A stretch of DNA of 64,000 nt from Cladocopium goreaui (Eukaryota > Sar > Dinophyceae > Suessiales > Symbiodiniaceae). A program made the position numbers and the translations under genes. Numbering within the stretch: position 1 is the stretch's first letter; every line of letters starts with the position of its first letter. Below, piece by piece: positions 21,637-31,700 of this stretch. The notes under the pieces were generated by a model that was given only the letters and a program-made list of their open reading frames with translations, made no database searches and was not told the origin of the DNA. The stretch is from positions 1 through 64,000 of the forward strand of contig CAMXCT020001145.1 of the NCBI GenBank assembly GCA_947184155.2. Direction: 5' to 3'.

Positions 21637-21711
21637 CACACTGTGAGTTCCTGGGCAGCTGATTTGGGTGTAGAATTGAAGATAGGGGGAGGGAGGGAGG
21701 TGTTGAGAATC

Positions 21712-22152
21712 CTGACACGTCTTTGGTCAGAAGACTCAAGCACACCAATTAGTATCAAATCAGATTAACCGACAGGGAGGAACAAAAGAAAGACAAACAA
21801 AGCAGGCAGCAACAAGAAAAGGCCAACAGCACAACAAAAAAGGGAAGAGGGGGGGGCAAGTGTTGAAAAACCTGACACGTCTTTGGCCAGGCAGTTCAAG
21901 CACCCAGAGCGGAAAACAAAGGGATCAGATTAAACACCCAACACTCAAAAGACTTAGGAGCGATGGCAGAAGCTAGGCGGCGCACACGGAGTGAGTGAAA
22001 AAGGTGAAATCAGGGGGGAAGGAACGGGAAAAAGAAGCTGGAAGCCCTGACAGTCTTTAGCCAGAGAATCCAGGCACGAGAGAGAGAAAGAGAGAGGAAA
22101 AGAGAGAGGAGGTGGAGAGAGGCGCTGGTAGCCCTGGCACGTCTTTGGCCAG
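21712..22152 (-). repeat. Leader hairpins of copy 3 (four motif-1 hairpins)
   Basis: The hairpins are at 21712-21730, 21872-21890, 22047-22064 and 22134-22152, in the leader between the SL relict and the ATG at 21636. Spacing and sequence match copy 2. The surrounding minus-strand leader is rich in C and T. Confidence 0.8.
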
Positions 22153-22409
22153 AAAAACCAGACGTCAAATGGGAGGGAGGGAGAGGAGCCGGGTGAAATG
22201 GGATAAGCAGTGATGGATACTATCGTGGAATGTGGTCCCAATGCACGAGAGATCAATGTGTACTTTGTTGAGTGAAAAATAAGCTGTAGCAATACCCTTC
22301 GCCCAATAACCGGGAACTTGGCTATATCAATCCCTTACCGAGGTATGGAGGCGCTATATTTCCTTTTCCTGGAACTGAGCTAAGGCAGCAGGACTGTCTA
22401 CGACTGTCT

Positions 22410-22427
22410 CTTGAGCCGATGGGATCG
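22410..22427 (-). other. Degenerate spliced-leader relict, 5' boundary of copy 3
   Basis: It keeps GGCTCAAG and, after a short loss, CCAT and CG of the SL. Similarity to copy 2 runs up to this point and stops beyond it, so it marks the 5' end of the inserted mRNA copy. Confidence 0.65.
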
Positions 22428-22612
22428 CAGGGAGCAGTAGCTACCTGTAACAGAGCACACGGTGCTAGTGCAATTGCAAACATCATGGTTCAAATGATAG
22501 CTGTGATTTATGTGTACGTTCTTTCGTTTGTCTTAGGATCACAAGCAGGCCGGAATTCCTTTTTACCTGATGCCCGCATCCTACTGGGAAAATGTTCATC
22601 TGGAGCACACAA

Positions 22613-23821
22613 TTAGTCAACTTGGTGTAGGAATGTTTCTTCCTGGTTGAGCTCCGGGGGTGTCTGCAGCTCAGGGCGTAGTTGTACTGGTAAAGACAGT
22701 CCTTCGAGTATTCTGCGCCATCGAAACGTAGCGAAATTTGTCTGTCGAGACTGTTTTTCAATGATATGTTGGTATTTCCACACAATTTGATTCATGATAG
22801 CGGTGGCCCTATCTGTCAGAGCTGTGAATTTGATTCGCACCTGAGAAGGTTGCTCACTTCTCACCACGTCGGAGGGGCTACTGGAATGCTGTAGTATGTC
22901 AATGACTGTGTCTTCAGCACTCTGCGCAGCAGCAGCTTGTACCGCGTTGAAGACTTCTTTACGGGCAGGGTGACCATACCATTGCAGTGAGTGGCAAAGC
23001 ACCGAGGCAATCGTAATCTCCTGCCACGGGTCCGCTTGTGCGTCTAGGAGCAGCTGTACATAGGTCCTGTGTCGATGGAGGACAGCAAGAAAGAGGGGTG
23101 GGAGCGCTCCTTTCACGGGCATCACCGAGGCACCAGCCTCAAGCAAAATTTGTACATGCAGCGAGCTGCCCAACTCAACTGCTAACTCCAACATGGTGGT
23201 AGGTTGTGTTTTGGGCGGGATGATATTGGGGTCAGCTTGGGCTTGTAGCAGTAGGTAAGTTAGAGTGGCTCCATGTCGAGGGAAACAGTGGCCAGCAGTA
23301 GGCTGGTAAGCGTATGGATCAGCCGAGTGGTCTCGAAGGATAGCAGAAGCTACTAATGTACTGATATGCCCTTCCTCCGTCGTCATGTCCATAAGGCCTA
23401 CGCCCCTACCAAGAAGATAGCTCACATCGATCACATCTTTGTGATAAATGGCAGTTATAAGGTCTCGATATTGCTGTACTGACGGGACTTGTAATGACTG
23501 CACTATATAGCAGAATGTTGCCTCATTTGTATCTGTGTCGAACTGAACAGCCCTCAATGGCGATTGGATTGCTGACGAGCTGGCTGCGTATAGGACCACT
23601 TGGAAAGGTGAGTCCAACCTGAGCACCATCGCCGTCTGTTTCATAATATCCCATCCGAGAGTTGTCCGTTCCAAGATGTCCATCGTCAGGGCTGTTTCAC
23701 CAAGGATTCCATGGCACACACGGAGTCGCATACTTGCCCCTGTAAACAAGTAGGCGGAGGCAACCCTGACAGTCTTTAGCCAGAGAGGCCTCGCACTTAT
23801 GTTCGCAACCACAAAATTCAT
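22613..23821 (-). CDS. Ankyrin-repeat protein
   Basis: Open for 402 codons. A motif-1 hairpin (23766-23783) falls inside the first 20 codons, so the true start may be a later ATG, for example that of MRLRVCHG near 23732. About residues 150-280 hold ankyrin-like repeats: GATLTYLLLQAQADPN, LHVQILLEAGASV and HRTYVQLLLDAQADPW each show the helix-turn-helix and the closing AxAxP/AxAxV pattern. The last third is unassigned and partly basic. Ankyrin repeats bind other proteins; the partner is unknown. There are no introns, and an SL relict lies 75 bp upstream, which suggests an mRNA-derived gene. The frame is intact. Confidence 0.7.
   Translation of the reverse strand: MNFVVANISARPLWLKTVRVASAYLFTGASMRLRVCHGILGETALTMDILERTTLGWDIMKQTAMVLRLDSPFQVVLYAASSSAIQSPLRAVQFDTDTNEATFCYIVQSLQVPSVQQYRDLITAIYHKDVIDVSYLLGRGVGLMDMTTEEGHISTLVASAILRDHSADPYAYQPTAGHCFPRHGATLTYLLLQAQADPNIIPPKTQPTTMLELAVELGSSLHVQILLEAGASVMPVKGALPPLFLAVLHRHRTYVQLLLDAQADPWQEITIASVLCHSLQWYGHPARKEVFNAVQAAAAQSAEDTVIDILQHSSSPSDVVRSEQPSQVRIKFTALTDRATAIMNQIVWKYQHIIEKQSRQTNFATFRWRRILEGLSLPVQLRPELQTPPELNQEETFLHQVD
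23766..23783 (-). repeat. Motif-1 hairpin at the 5' end of the ankyrin gene
   Basis: On the minus strand it reads CTGGCTAAAGACTGTCAG (stem CTGGC/GTCAG with one G-U pair, short loop). It overlaps the first open codons, which argues for a downstream start codon. Confidence 0.75.
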
Positions 23822-23894
23822 AAAGGCCTAGGTAGGATGCAGAGGGGTGTATAAGGAAATGTAAAAAGTCTAATAACAAGTCAGACCATCTAAA

Positions 23895-23917
23895 TTTGAG
23901 CCAAAATTGCTTAGCAG
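23895..23917 (-). other. Spliced-leader relict upstream of the ankyrin gene
   Basis: On the minus strand it keeps ATTTTGGCTCAA plus GC and A positions of the SL (about 16 of 20). It lies about 110 bp upstream of the hairpin, in the same order (SL, hairpin, ATG) as in the helicase copies. Confidence 0.7.
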
Positions 23918-24115
23918 AGCACGAGAGGACAGTTCGAAACGGTCTCAAGTACTTGCAATATGATACAACGTATACATACCAGCCAGTCAGAAGCAAAACG
24001 GCCCGTGCTGTATAGCGCGTCTATGATAACATAGGTCTAAAGGACGATCTAGTTGGTATGAGACCAGACTTGTATCAGGAAAACTTCGGTGAGGATCAGG
24101 AGTCCAATGCTTTTA

Positions 24116-24136
24116 TTTGAGCTGAAAATGCTGCGG
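24116..24136 (-). other. Second spliced-leader relict, 200 bp further upstream
   Basis: On the minus strand it reads CCGCAGCATTTTCAGCTCAA, close to the SL with one lost and one added base. Two SL relicts in a row would indicate two rounds of trans-splicing and re-insertion. Confidence 0.55.
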
Positions 24137-24341
24137 GCCCTCTATCGAGCAGCGTGGCAAGGGGTCCCATGCACCAAAGACTCCTCCACTCGACTTTCAG
24201 AAGTCTGTTAGCAGGCATAGCAACTGGTGCAATTACCATCTTTTCACGTCCTGCATCCTCGGAGTGAGGAAAGGGCCACAGTCTTCGCTGCAGTTCCTTC
24301 GGACTGTAGACAGCATGCAGATTTCAAAAGTCTAATGTCAC

Positions 24342-25505
24342 TCAGGTTTGACTTCCCTCTGTAGCTGGATCTGTGCAAGATTCAGTCGGAGCAGCTGAAG
24401 CAGCTTGAACCAACTCTTCCTCTTTAGCCGTGGCTTGTTCATGCTCGATCTGCACCAAATTGCCCACGACTTCTTCCATTTGGGTGGCTGCCTCCATGAC
24501 AAAGGTTAATAGAGTGCGTGCATACGCCAGCTGTTTAGCAGCCCGGGCCCGGCCCTCTGCTGCAGGTCCTAGCGGCGGTACCTCACCATGCCGCCGCATT
24601 GTGACTTTGCTTGTTGTATGAGTTGGCATGGAGGTTGATTTTGTCTCCGACTGATCAGCAAAGGTCGCATTGAGTTTCTGCAAGTCACGTACACTGTAAT
24701 TCCCAGACGGGTCAAGCTGTTGAGTACTTGTTTGCCCCGTGGGGTCAGTGTACTTTCTCTTGCCATGCAAGTTCTCTTCTCTTCGCGGCATAGACTTCAT
24801 GGCACTCTTGTGTTCAAAGCCAGTCTTGAAAGTTTCGTGAGCTGCTGAACTACAGCGGGATTCTCTGTTCAGGGCGATGATTTTGTCCGTCACCTTGCCT
24901 GAGCTATTGGTCATTTCAGTGAAGGGCCAGCAGGGTGTGCGATTTGCCAGGATATTGTGTTCATGCATCCTGTCAACATAGAAATGATTCAATTTCTCAT
25001 TGTGTTGGTGGTTCGTGATGACTGCAAATCTTCTGGGACTAACCCAAATCCATAAATCCTCCTGGAAGGACTCTGTGGTGTAGAAGGGCCATATCTGCCG
25101 GCCTCCCATTTCCACAAACCAAAAGTTGGTATAGACGTCATCACTGGCTTCGGTATCTATATGACAAAAGTCATGCGACAGTTTGGCGGAACTGGACCCT
25201 GGATAGGCCCAGTCCGGCGGGCTCTTCATGTCATCATTGAGGATAATGTTCCAACATTCTCCATTGATGCACATTCTATATTCGTAGAAAGACCATGCAT
25301 GGAGCTGCTTGGCGTGCTCATAACAGCCCTGCTGCCGATAGACCTGGATGCCGTCGTATTCCGTAATGTAGGACTCTTTGTACTCAGGTCGCTGGTGTTC
25401 ACTGTGAGCCTCAGTATCATTACTGCCGCCAGCTGGGCCCGCTTGGTCAGGCCCAGTCAGTGGGCCTGCCTTCAGCGTGACCTTATCACCGATCCAGTGC
25501 GCCAT
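24342..25505 (-). CDS. Unknown protein, 387 codons
   Basis: The frame is open from 25628, but the ATG at 25505 (MAHWIGDKVTL) is preferred, because upstream codons are low-complexity leader. The middle part is rich in Trp, Tyr, His and Cys (FWFVEMGGRQIWPFYTT, WIWVSPRRFAVITN), suggesting a compact globular domain. The C-terminal third is Ala/Glu-rich and predicted helical, possibly coiled coil (about residues 320-370). I do not recognise a family. The leader has a motif-1 hairpin 227 bp upstream and an SL relict just beyond it. No introns are seen. Confidence 0.6.
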   Translation of the reverse strand: MAHWIGDKVTLKAGPLTGPDQAGPAGGSNDTEAHSEHQRPEYKESYITEYDGIQVYRQQGCYEHAKQLHAWSFYEYRMCINGECWNIILNDDMKSPPDWAYPGSSSAKLSHDFCHIDTEASDDVYTNFWFVEMGGRQIWPFYTTESFQEDLWIWVSPRRFAVITNHQHNEKLNHFYVDRMHEHNILANRTPCWPFTEMTNSSGKVTDKIIALNRESRCSSAAHETFKTGFEHKSAMKSMPRREENLHGKRKYTDPTGQTSTQQLDPSGNYSVRDLQKLNATFADQSETKSTSMPTHTTSKVTMRRHGEVPPLGPAAEGRARAAKQLAYARTLLTFVMEAATQMEEVVGNLVQIEHEQATAKEEELVQAASAAPTESCTDPATEGSQT

Positions 25506-25731
25506 GACTGCCCACCGGAGTATACAAGGGTATGGCAGAAGCAGGAATAGGGTGCAGGAAGAGAGAAAAGAGGAAGCAGTCACAAATGACTGATAGGGAT
25601 GGACCAGAGAGTACACACGAAGGGCCAACAGTCACGGACAGCAGCAGAAGTAACAAAAGGGGACAGCCAAAGAGAGGGGAAGAAGACGAAAGCAAAAGAG
25701 AGGGAAGGTAAAATAGGGAGAGGGTACTCCC

Positions 25732-25750
25732 CTTACACGTCTTTAGTCAG
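25732..25750 (-). repeat. Motif-1 hairpin upstream of the 24.3-25.5 kb gene
   Basis: On the minus strand it reads CTGACTAAAGACGTGTAAG. The stem has one mismatch; the loop is conserved. Confidence 0.7.
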
Positions 25751-25781
25751 AGGAGTGGGAGCCCTGTACATGGGACGGTGG

Positions 25782-25802
25782 TTTGAGCCACAGATATGCG
25801 AC
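25782..25802 (-). other. Spliced-leader relict upstream of the 24.3-25.5 kb gene
   Basis: On the minus strand it ends in TGTGGCTCAAA and keeps CG, A and T positions of the SL at the right spacing. It lies 32 bp upstream of the hairpin. Confidence 0.55.
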
Positions 25803-25998
25803 AGGGTATACAAAAACTGATGCCGGATCTCGATCTGTAGAACTTGACCAGGGTGGGCACGTGTACTCATGAATGCAGGTGCTGATCATGCTCTCTGTCG
25901 TGGCGGAAACACAACTCTCTTTTTGCCAGAATTTCCTAATTGGCGATATCTCACCTGAGTATGATAGGCATAGTCCCTGCTTCGAGCCGGTTGATTCA

Positions 25999-26466
25999 TC
26001 AAAAACTTGTTAAACAGTAAGTAAGTTCAGTGTAACTGTGCTGTACATGAGCTGTGGCTATGTACATTGTAGATGAATCTGTGAGGCCTATTCCTTCACG
26101 GGAAAGCTGTTCAAGCAGCAAATCATCAAGGCGGTCTACCGTCTCTTCTTTGATCGAGAATACGCAGGGGGTCCTGTGCATAAGTCCATTGGATATGAGG
26201 AGATAGTCTTGAATTTGTTGCTCTTCAACTCGGATTACTGCGTGTGTAGCAGTGTGTGCAATCCAAGTCTCAGCATCAGGCATTCGTAGGTGTAAAATTA
26301 GCAGTTCGATGTTGTCTCCTATAACTCCAGATGGAGGTCTTGCTTCGAGCGATGTTGCTCCGATAACTCCATCCACTACGTCTAAGTGCTTCATTTCGTC
26401 ACCATGGCAATTCCGTGTGCGCTGTCTGGCTAAGTCTCTATGTCTAGCGTAATTGCTTGGAACCAT
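25999..26466 (-). CDS. Unknown small protein, 155 aa
   Basis: Open from an ATG at 26466 (MVPSNYARHRD) to 25999. It contains a likely mixed alpha/beta core (IELLILHLRMPDAETWIAH, HAVIRVEEQQIQDYLLI). No family is recognised. It follows the next gene on the same strand by about 170 bp and may be a downstream exon or a separate gene. No hairpin or SL relict was found just upstream, unlike its neighbours. Confidence 0.45.
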   Translation of the reverse strand: MVPSNYARHRDLARQRTRNCHGDEMKHLDVVDGVIGATSLEARPPSGVIGDNIELLILHLRMPDAETWIAHTATHAVIRVEEQQIQDYLLISNGLMHRTPCVFSIKEETVDRLDDLLLEQLSREGIGLTDSSTMYIATAHVQHSYTELTYCLTSF

Positions 26467-26637
26467 CTAGTGAACTCCACTGATGTATACTGAGTGGTAT
26501 TCGTTGGATTTGTGTTGTGAGGTATCAACTCTTGAGCACACGATAGCAAGCGAAGGTAATGAGTGGCCTGTAAATCATGCAAATTCCACCGATCTGCTAT
26601 GCGGCAACTCTAAAATCCCCAGCCATTTCACTTTTTG

Positions 26638-27489
26638 TTACAGGAGGACGACCTCCGGCGCACTCAACTCTCTGTCGGGACTACGAATGGCCGCAGTGGG
26701 CGGGTCCTGCACGAGAAGACTAAATCTTATGGCGGGAGCCATCATTCTGGCTACTTCCGCTAGGAGCGTGCTTGGTTGGAGTCTTTGCACTGTTGAATTG
26801 GTTCCAGCTGCTATGGTGGTCCAGATGCGGAGGTTTGGTGGCAACCCTGACCGTAATAGTAGAAAAGCAACTTCCACTACTGTATCAGCTGCTTGCCGCA
26901 TGGTCCTGCGGTCCAAAAAACCGCCCAGGGTCGCAGTGATGTGTATTGTCTGAATGATTAGCCGAAATGGTCGGGCATCTATTGGCACTGGGGCAAGTCC
27001 CGCCTGATCGGTCATGCCTCCATCAGCAGCTGGAACTAAGTATAGGTGGTTGACCCACACACCTCGTGTAGACGGGCGACTAAAACCTGCCACTCGGACT
27101 ATGTCCTCGTACGATGCTGCTAGTGCTGTCAAGAGATGCTGTGTGATGCGCTGTCCATCCAATTCAACCTGCTGGAGGTCAGCNNNNNNNNNNNNNNNNN
27201 NNNNNNNNNNNNNNNNNNNNNNNNNNNNNNNNNNNNNNNNNNNNNNNNNNNNNNNNNNNNNNNNNNNNNNNNNNNNNNNNNNNGCTTGGATGTTCTCGTC
27301 AAACTTTTCTGGCATTGGTATGTCGACCCAGAATGCTTCCCTGGCCTGTTACTTCGCCTTGAGCAAATGATAGCGGGCGGACTGTAAATTGTCCAGCAAG
27401 GTACAGCAAGCTGTGTACTTATTAATGACACGTTTAATGTGTAGAAGTCGTTCGTCACAGCTTGATGCATCCGATGTTGCACACGCCAT
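26638..27489 (-). CDS. Unknown protein, interrupted by an assembly gap
   Basis: The best start is the ATG at 27489 (MACATSDASSCDERLL), 136 bp downstream of a motif-1 hairpin. The frame holds an in-frame TAA at 27349-27351, after LLKAK and before QAREAFWVDIP, then continues in the same frame to the 100-N gap at 27184-27283 and on the far side to 26638. The part after the gap (VELDGQRITQHLLTAL, RLIIQTIHITATLGGF) looks like an ordinary folded protein. Whether the two sides share a frame across the gap is unknown. The TAA may be a real stop, a decayed CAA or an error. No family is recognised. Confidence 0.5.
27184..27283. other. Assembly gap (100 N)
   Basis: Exactly 100 undetermined bases, the usual placeholder for a gap of unknown length. 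Protein frames shown across it are not evidence of continuity. Confidence 0.99.
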
Positions 27490-27624
27490 GGCAGGCAACC
27501 CGATCACTGAAATTGTGTAGTCTCTTTCGAATCCAAAGGACTAGCGCAATTCATGTGAGGGAGAATGTAAGATGGTTGAATTCCAAGCACAAATAAGAAC
27601 ATTAAATGTTTATGTGAGGGACCC

Positions 27625-27643
27625 CTGTCACGTCTTTGGACAG
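27625..27643 (-). repeat. Motif-1 hairpin with CTGTC/GACAG stem
   Basis: On the minus strand it reads CTGTCCAAAGACGTGACAG, identical to the copy at 13319-13337. It lies upstream of the ATG at 27489. Confidence 0.8.
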
Positions 27644-27817
27644 AAGTACCCTGAGCTATCTTAGAGATGGAAAGCGATACATACTTCTGATTGATCCATT
27701 GAATGGTTAGGGAGGAAACTGCAACACAAGGACGGTTATGAGCGAGAATTACAATAATTCATGAGGTAAATGAAAAAAGCACAAGTTTGGTCGTTTACCT
27801 CATAATGCCGCTACTGA

Positions 27818-27835
27818 GGAGCCAAAACTGGAGTA
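27818..27835 (-). other. Possible spliced-leader relict
   Basis: On the minus strand it holds TACTCCAGTTTTGGCTCC, similar to the middle and end of the SL, at the expected place upstream of the 27625 hairpin. The match is short, so this is the weakest relict listed. Confidence 0.35.
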
Positions 27836-28139
27836 TGCATAGAATCCTCGACAAAATGTACTGCCAATCACGTACGTAGTTGGATTGCAGCTCATGGACC
27901 AAGGGAGAGCAGACATGAATAAAACAGGCACAAACAGGAAACCAGACAGAGAGAAGCGACAGGAGGGAAGTCAGTAAGTAGAGTACCATTAGAATCTCGC
28001 TACCTAGTAACGAAATCGAAGAGAGAGAGAGGAGTGACTACACAATTGATAAGACAACTAAGTCAGTTGACAAGTCATTTTGCCCACTGCGCTGATGACT
28101 GTCTTGTGGCACAAACACAATGTGCAGAGATAGGCCCGC

Positions 28140-28520
28140 TCATTCATCAAACTTTCGCTTCACAGAACCTTGACTCTGTTGCCTGCCGTGCTTCTCCTGC
28201 CTACGACTTGCCTCCCATCTCTGAAAGATTTTTGCTCGATCTATGGCAGTTAGAGATTTCCGGTCAGTCTGTTCTTCACACGAATCTCGTTTTGGAACTC
28301 CGTGATTCCCTTCCTCGTTTGCCAGGAGTACTAGAGCTTCATCTATCGCCCCTAATGCCAATTTCAATTGTGTGACCGCTTCCTCCGTGCCCGGGCCGGC
28401 TAGGCTTACATTGTCAGTTGCCTTAGCCAGGCCATTTCGCAGCTGAGTGACTTGATGGGATAACGGGTTCGCTGAGCATGGCAATGGTTTCTGTTTAGGT
28501 CTCTCGATCTCCGTGCTCAT
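28140..28520 (-). CDS. Unknown small protein, 126 aa
   Basis: ATG at 28520 (MSTEIERPKQKPL). It is hydrophilic and mostly helical, with a possible coiled-coil or helical-bundle middle (EEAVTQLKLALGAIDEALVLL) and a basic C-terminus (SVKRKFDE). It lies just downstream of the LINE on the same strand. Low complexity is mild and the frame is clean, so a small real gene is plausible. No family is recognised. Confidence 0.4.
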   Translation of the reverse strand: MSTEIERPKQKPLPCSANPLSHQVTQLRNGLAKATDNVSLAGPGTEEAVTQLKLALGAIDEALVLLANEEGNHGVPKRDSCEEQTDRKSLTAIDRAKIFQRWEASRRQEKHGRQQSQGSVKRKFDE

Positions 28521-28769
28521 TGGCAGAGATAGGGAGTATAGAATTAGCTACCTGTGAGCAGTAAAACGGCTCATGAATTGCAAAAATATGCCTTACCTAA
28601 TAGCAGTTAAGCAGAGAAAGGTGCTCCAAGAGAAGGAAGGCGAGAACAAGTTCAGATTCTACAGCACTTATCAAACTTATTGGACGGAAGGGCTCTATAC
28701 ACCTGACAAAATCGAAACACGACTACCCGAGTGTGTGTTCCATTGGGCTACAGTACATAGGATGGGTAT

Positions 28770-31700
28770 TTAGGTTGCTCTACGCCGTTTGGCCATGCGT
28801 TCCGTAAAGGTATCGTAGCCCGATGTTGGTGCTTGTGTGTTCCATCGAATGGGTCTCATCCCGAATAGCTCACTTTCGATGCTTCTTTTCCTTTCGGTAC
28901 GTGGGAGGGGGGAGGGATTTCTGGCCACGTTGACATCATCCAGAGTCTGTATAAGAGCCTGAGCATCTGTGGCGAGTTCACGTAAACTAAATAGGGGGGG
29001 ATCGCATGAATCCAGCTGTAATTGATGGAGCATTGCCCGTTCTGCTTCATAAATTAAATGTGGAGAGATTTCTTTTGGGAGCCAGAGTCCGTCATGAAGC
29101 CAAATTGCTGATGTTACGTGACACCTTCTCGTTAGCTCCTTGTAGTAAGAGATCATAATGTGTTCTTCATACCATTCGAGAGTTCGAAAAGCAGCACCTC
29201 TGACATGAGCAACATATTGTGGCCTCCTTAAGGACAGGTGGTCATTAACAAGCGCTTGTGTTGCTGATTCAATTTGAAAGCTGAGATGATGTAATGCTGG
29301 AGGACATGTGATCTGGTGTTCCCTTTCTATTTTGGCACACGCTTCTCTTGCCCCTGCATTCATTACAATTAGCGGGTGTCGCTTAACGACAGCAGACCGC
29401 TGATTCAGCGATACCAGCCCTAGCAGATCAGTAAGTATTGCTCTCAGATCTACTATATGTGGGAGGTGGCTGCTGCGAAGGAGTCGTCTCATGATTTCAT
29501 AGAAAGCACCGACCATGTCAACTTCCTGGTGCGTATTTCCAAATAGGAGTAATCTCACCTTTCTTGGTAGTCTTTGAGCACAGGGACCTCTACCATACAG
29601 TCGGCCCAGACAGTCTGTTGCAGAAGCCGTATACTCTACTACTCGGGGTTTCGTGAGATTGGCAGTGCCCGCTAAATAGGCCTCCACCTCTTTGAGATAT
29701 TGCTGGTTTGCAGTTTGCACCATAAATTTATTTACCAATTCTATGCTTATATTCGGGACTTCGGTAAGTAGTAGGATCGTAGCACCTAGAGGCCTCTCTT
29801 CCAGTACAATGGCTCCAGATCGCATGGCCAACTGATAGGGCGCTTCAACCACGATTTCAGTAGGCTCGCTTACATGAGCTGGGAAAGCCTGGGCTGCTCG
29901 GCTAGCTACTCCAGCAAGATAGTCTGCGAGTATATTGGCTTCTCTTGGGCGGTATACCCATTTTCCATGGTCAAAAAACCTAGATTGTTTTCGACGAATT
30001 TGCTGTATAATAGGCTGTAGGTCGATCCTACGAAAGCGTCCTGCAAAGGCTAAGTGCTTAACGATGGGGAGGATATCCCCTTGTAGATAGGCCTGGTCAA
30101 CTGCGTAGCTTCTGTGTACCATTTCTTCACACAAAAGGTCTGTTGCGAGATTAGCTGACACCGCCTCAGCAAAGATATTGTCTGGGCAGCTAGGTAATGC
30201 AACAGCCCTCCACTTGAGCAGCGTTAGTCCTTCTCGCTGGAGTTCTAAGAGAGCAGCGCCCGCTCCACCTGTTCCCTTGTCAGCATGACAGGACCCGTCA
30301 AATTGTACTAGTAGTGTAGTTTTGTCAGACTTAAGACAGCTGCTGAGCACTTCATCGGTGCCTATAGGCTGTAATGCCGTAAGACGGCAATGATAGTCAC
30401 CACACTCACACTGGAAAGTGGAGAGCGAGACATTTGGGGAAATTCCTGTTCCGAACTGGATAGTTTGCTGAATTAATTGCAGCGGTTCAGAGCCTAAGGG
30501 GACGACCGCAACTGTTTGATTGGCTTCCACTGCTTCACGCGTAATGCATACCCGAGCTGGGGCAAGGGCACACGAGATGTGGAGTGGGGGTTTGTCACAG
30601 CACGAGAGTAGCGAGTCATCAACAGAACAGTGGGCGGAAACTAATTGTGTCCTTACATGCTGCATACGAAGGTCCAGGGGTAGTTCTGTTTGTACTCTTT
30701 GCACGAGGTTATGTATCCAGGTATCCATGGGGGTAAGGGGAGCAGAGATTTGATGTCTCATTGCACCGGATTCCCGTAGTAGCAACCTGAATTGATGAAC
30801 TACTCGCGAGGCTATTGCTAAGTGCTTCGCGCTTTTCCTTGACCCTTCGGCCAGCGACAGTATTGAATCATCTCCTGTCAGGCTTCGTAGTGCACTGATA
30901 GGTACTACACACCACCGAACCCAATGCCCTACAGTATTGTCTCCCTTTGAACATGCAATGCATTTTTCCCAGTCTTCACTTGCTGGCAATTCTTCTTGCA
31001 TAGGGAGTTCTCTGTGTGATGCCTCAAGCAGTCTGACAAGGGAGTCTGTCGTAAAGGCCGTCAGCTGTTTGGTTACTATACATGTTTCACAAATTGCGGT
31101 TTGATAGCCGCCGAGGGGGTATGCACGGCCAAAGTTTGCACAGAGAGCACATTTTTTTTGCCGGCTTTGGCCACGTCGTGCTAACCACTCATCATCATCT
31201 TCATTGACTGCCCAGCGTAGCAAGGTGAACCTAGTAATACTAGGAATCCATCGCTTGCTGGCCTCGCAAGCATGAATGAGCCATGCCCAGCTGATTCCTC
31301 CCGTCCATCCTGCTGTTAGCACCTTGTTGCGAATATAGTGAGATGCAAGTTGCATCATGTGATGGAGCACACATTTTTTGACTGCGTTTATTCGTTGTTT
31401 GATTGTACCACTTCCTGACACAGCTCTTGTTAGGACACCTTCCCCAACAACTCGTGCCCACGCTTGCCATAGTATCCTAACTTCGTGTGTTTGTCTGTTC
31501 ACTGCCGGCGGAGTTTCAATGTAAAGTTCATGAACCTTTCCTCCTTTTCGCAGAAATAGCCCTAATGCAGAAACAAGGATACTTACACCCGGGTCCAGTA
31601 GTGGTGCAATTTTACACAGTCGAAATACGAATGCAAGAAGGTCATGTCTAATCCAGCTTCGTCCTAGTAAGAGTTCCGTTGCTGCTGCACGTAGCATTTG

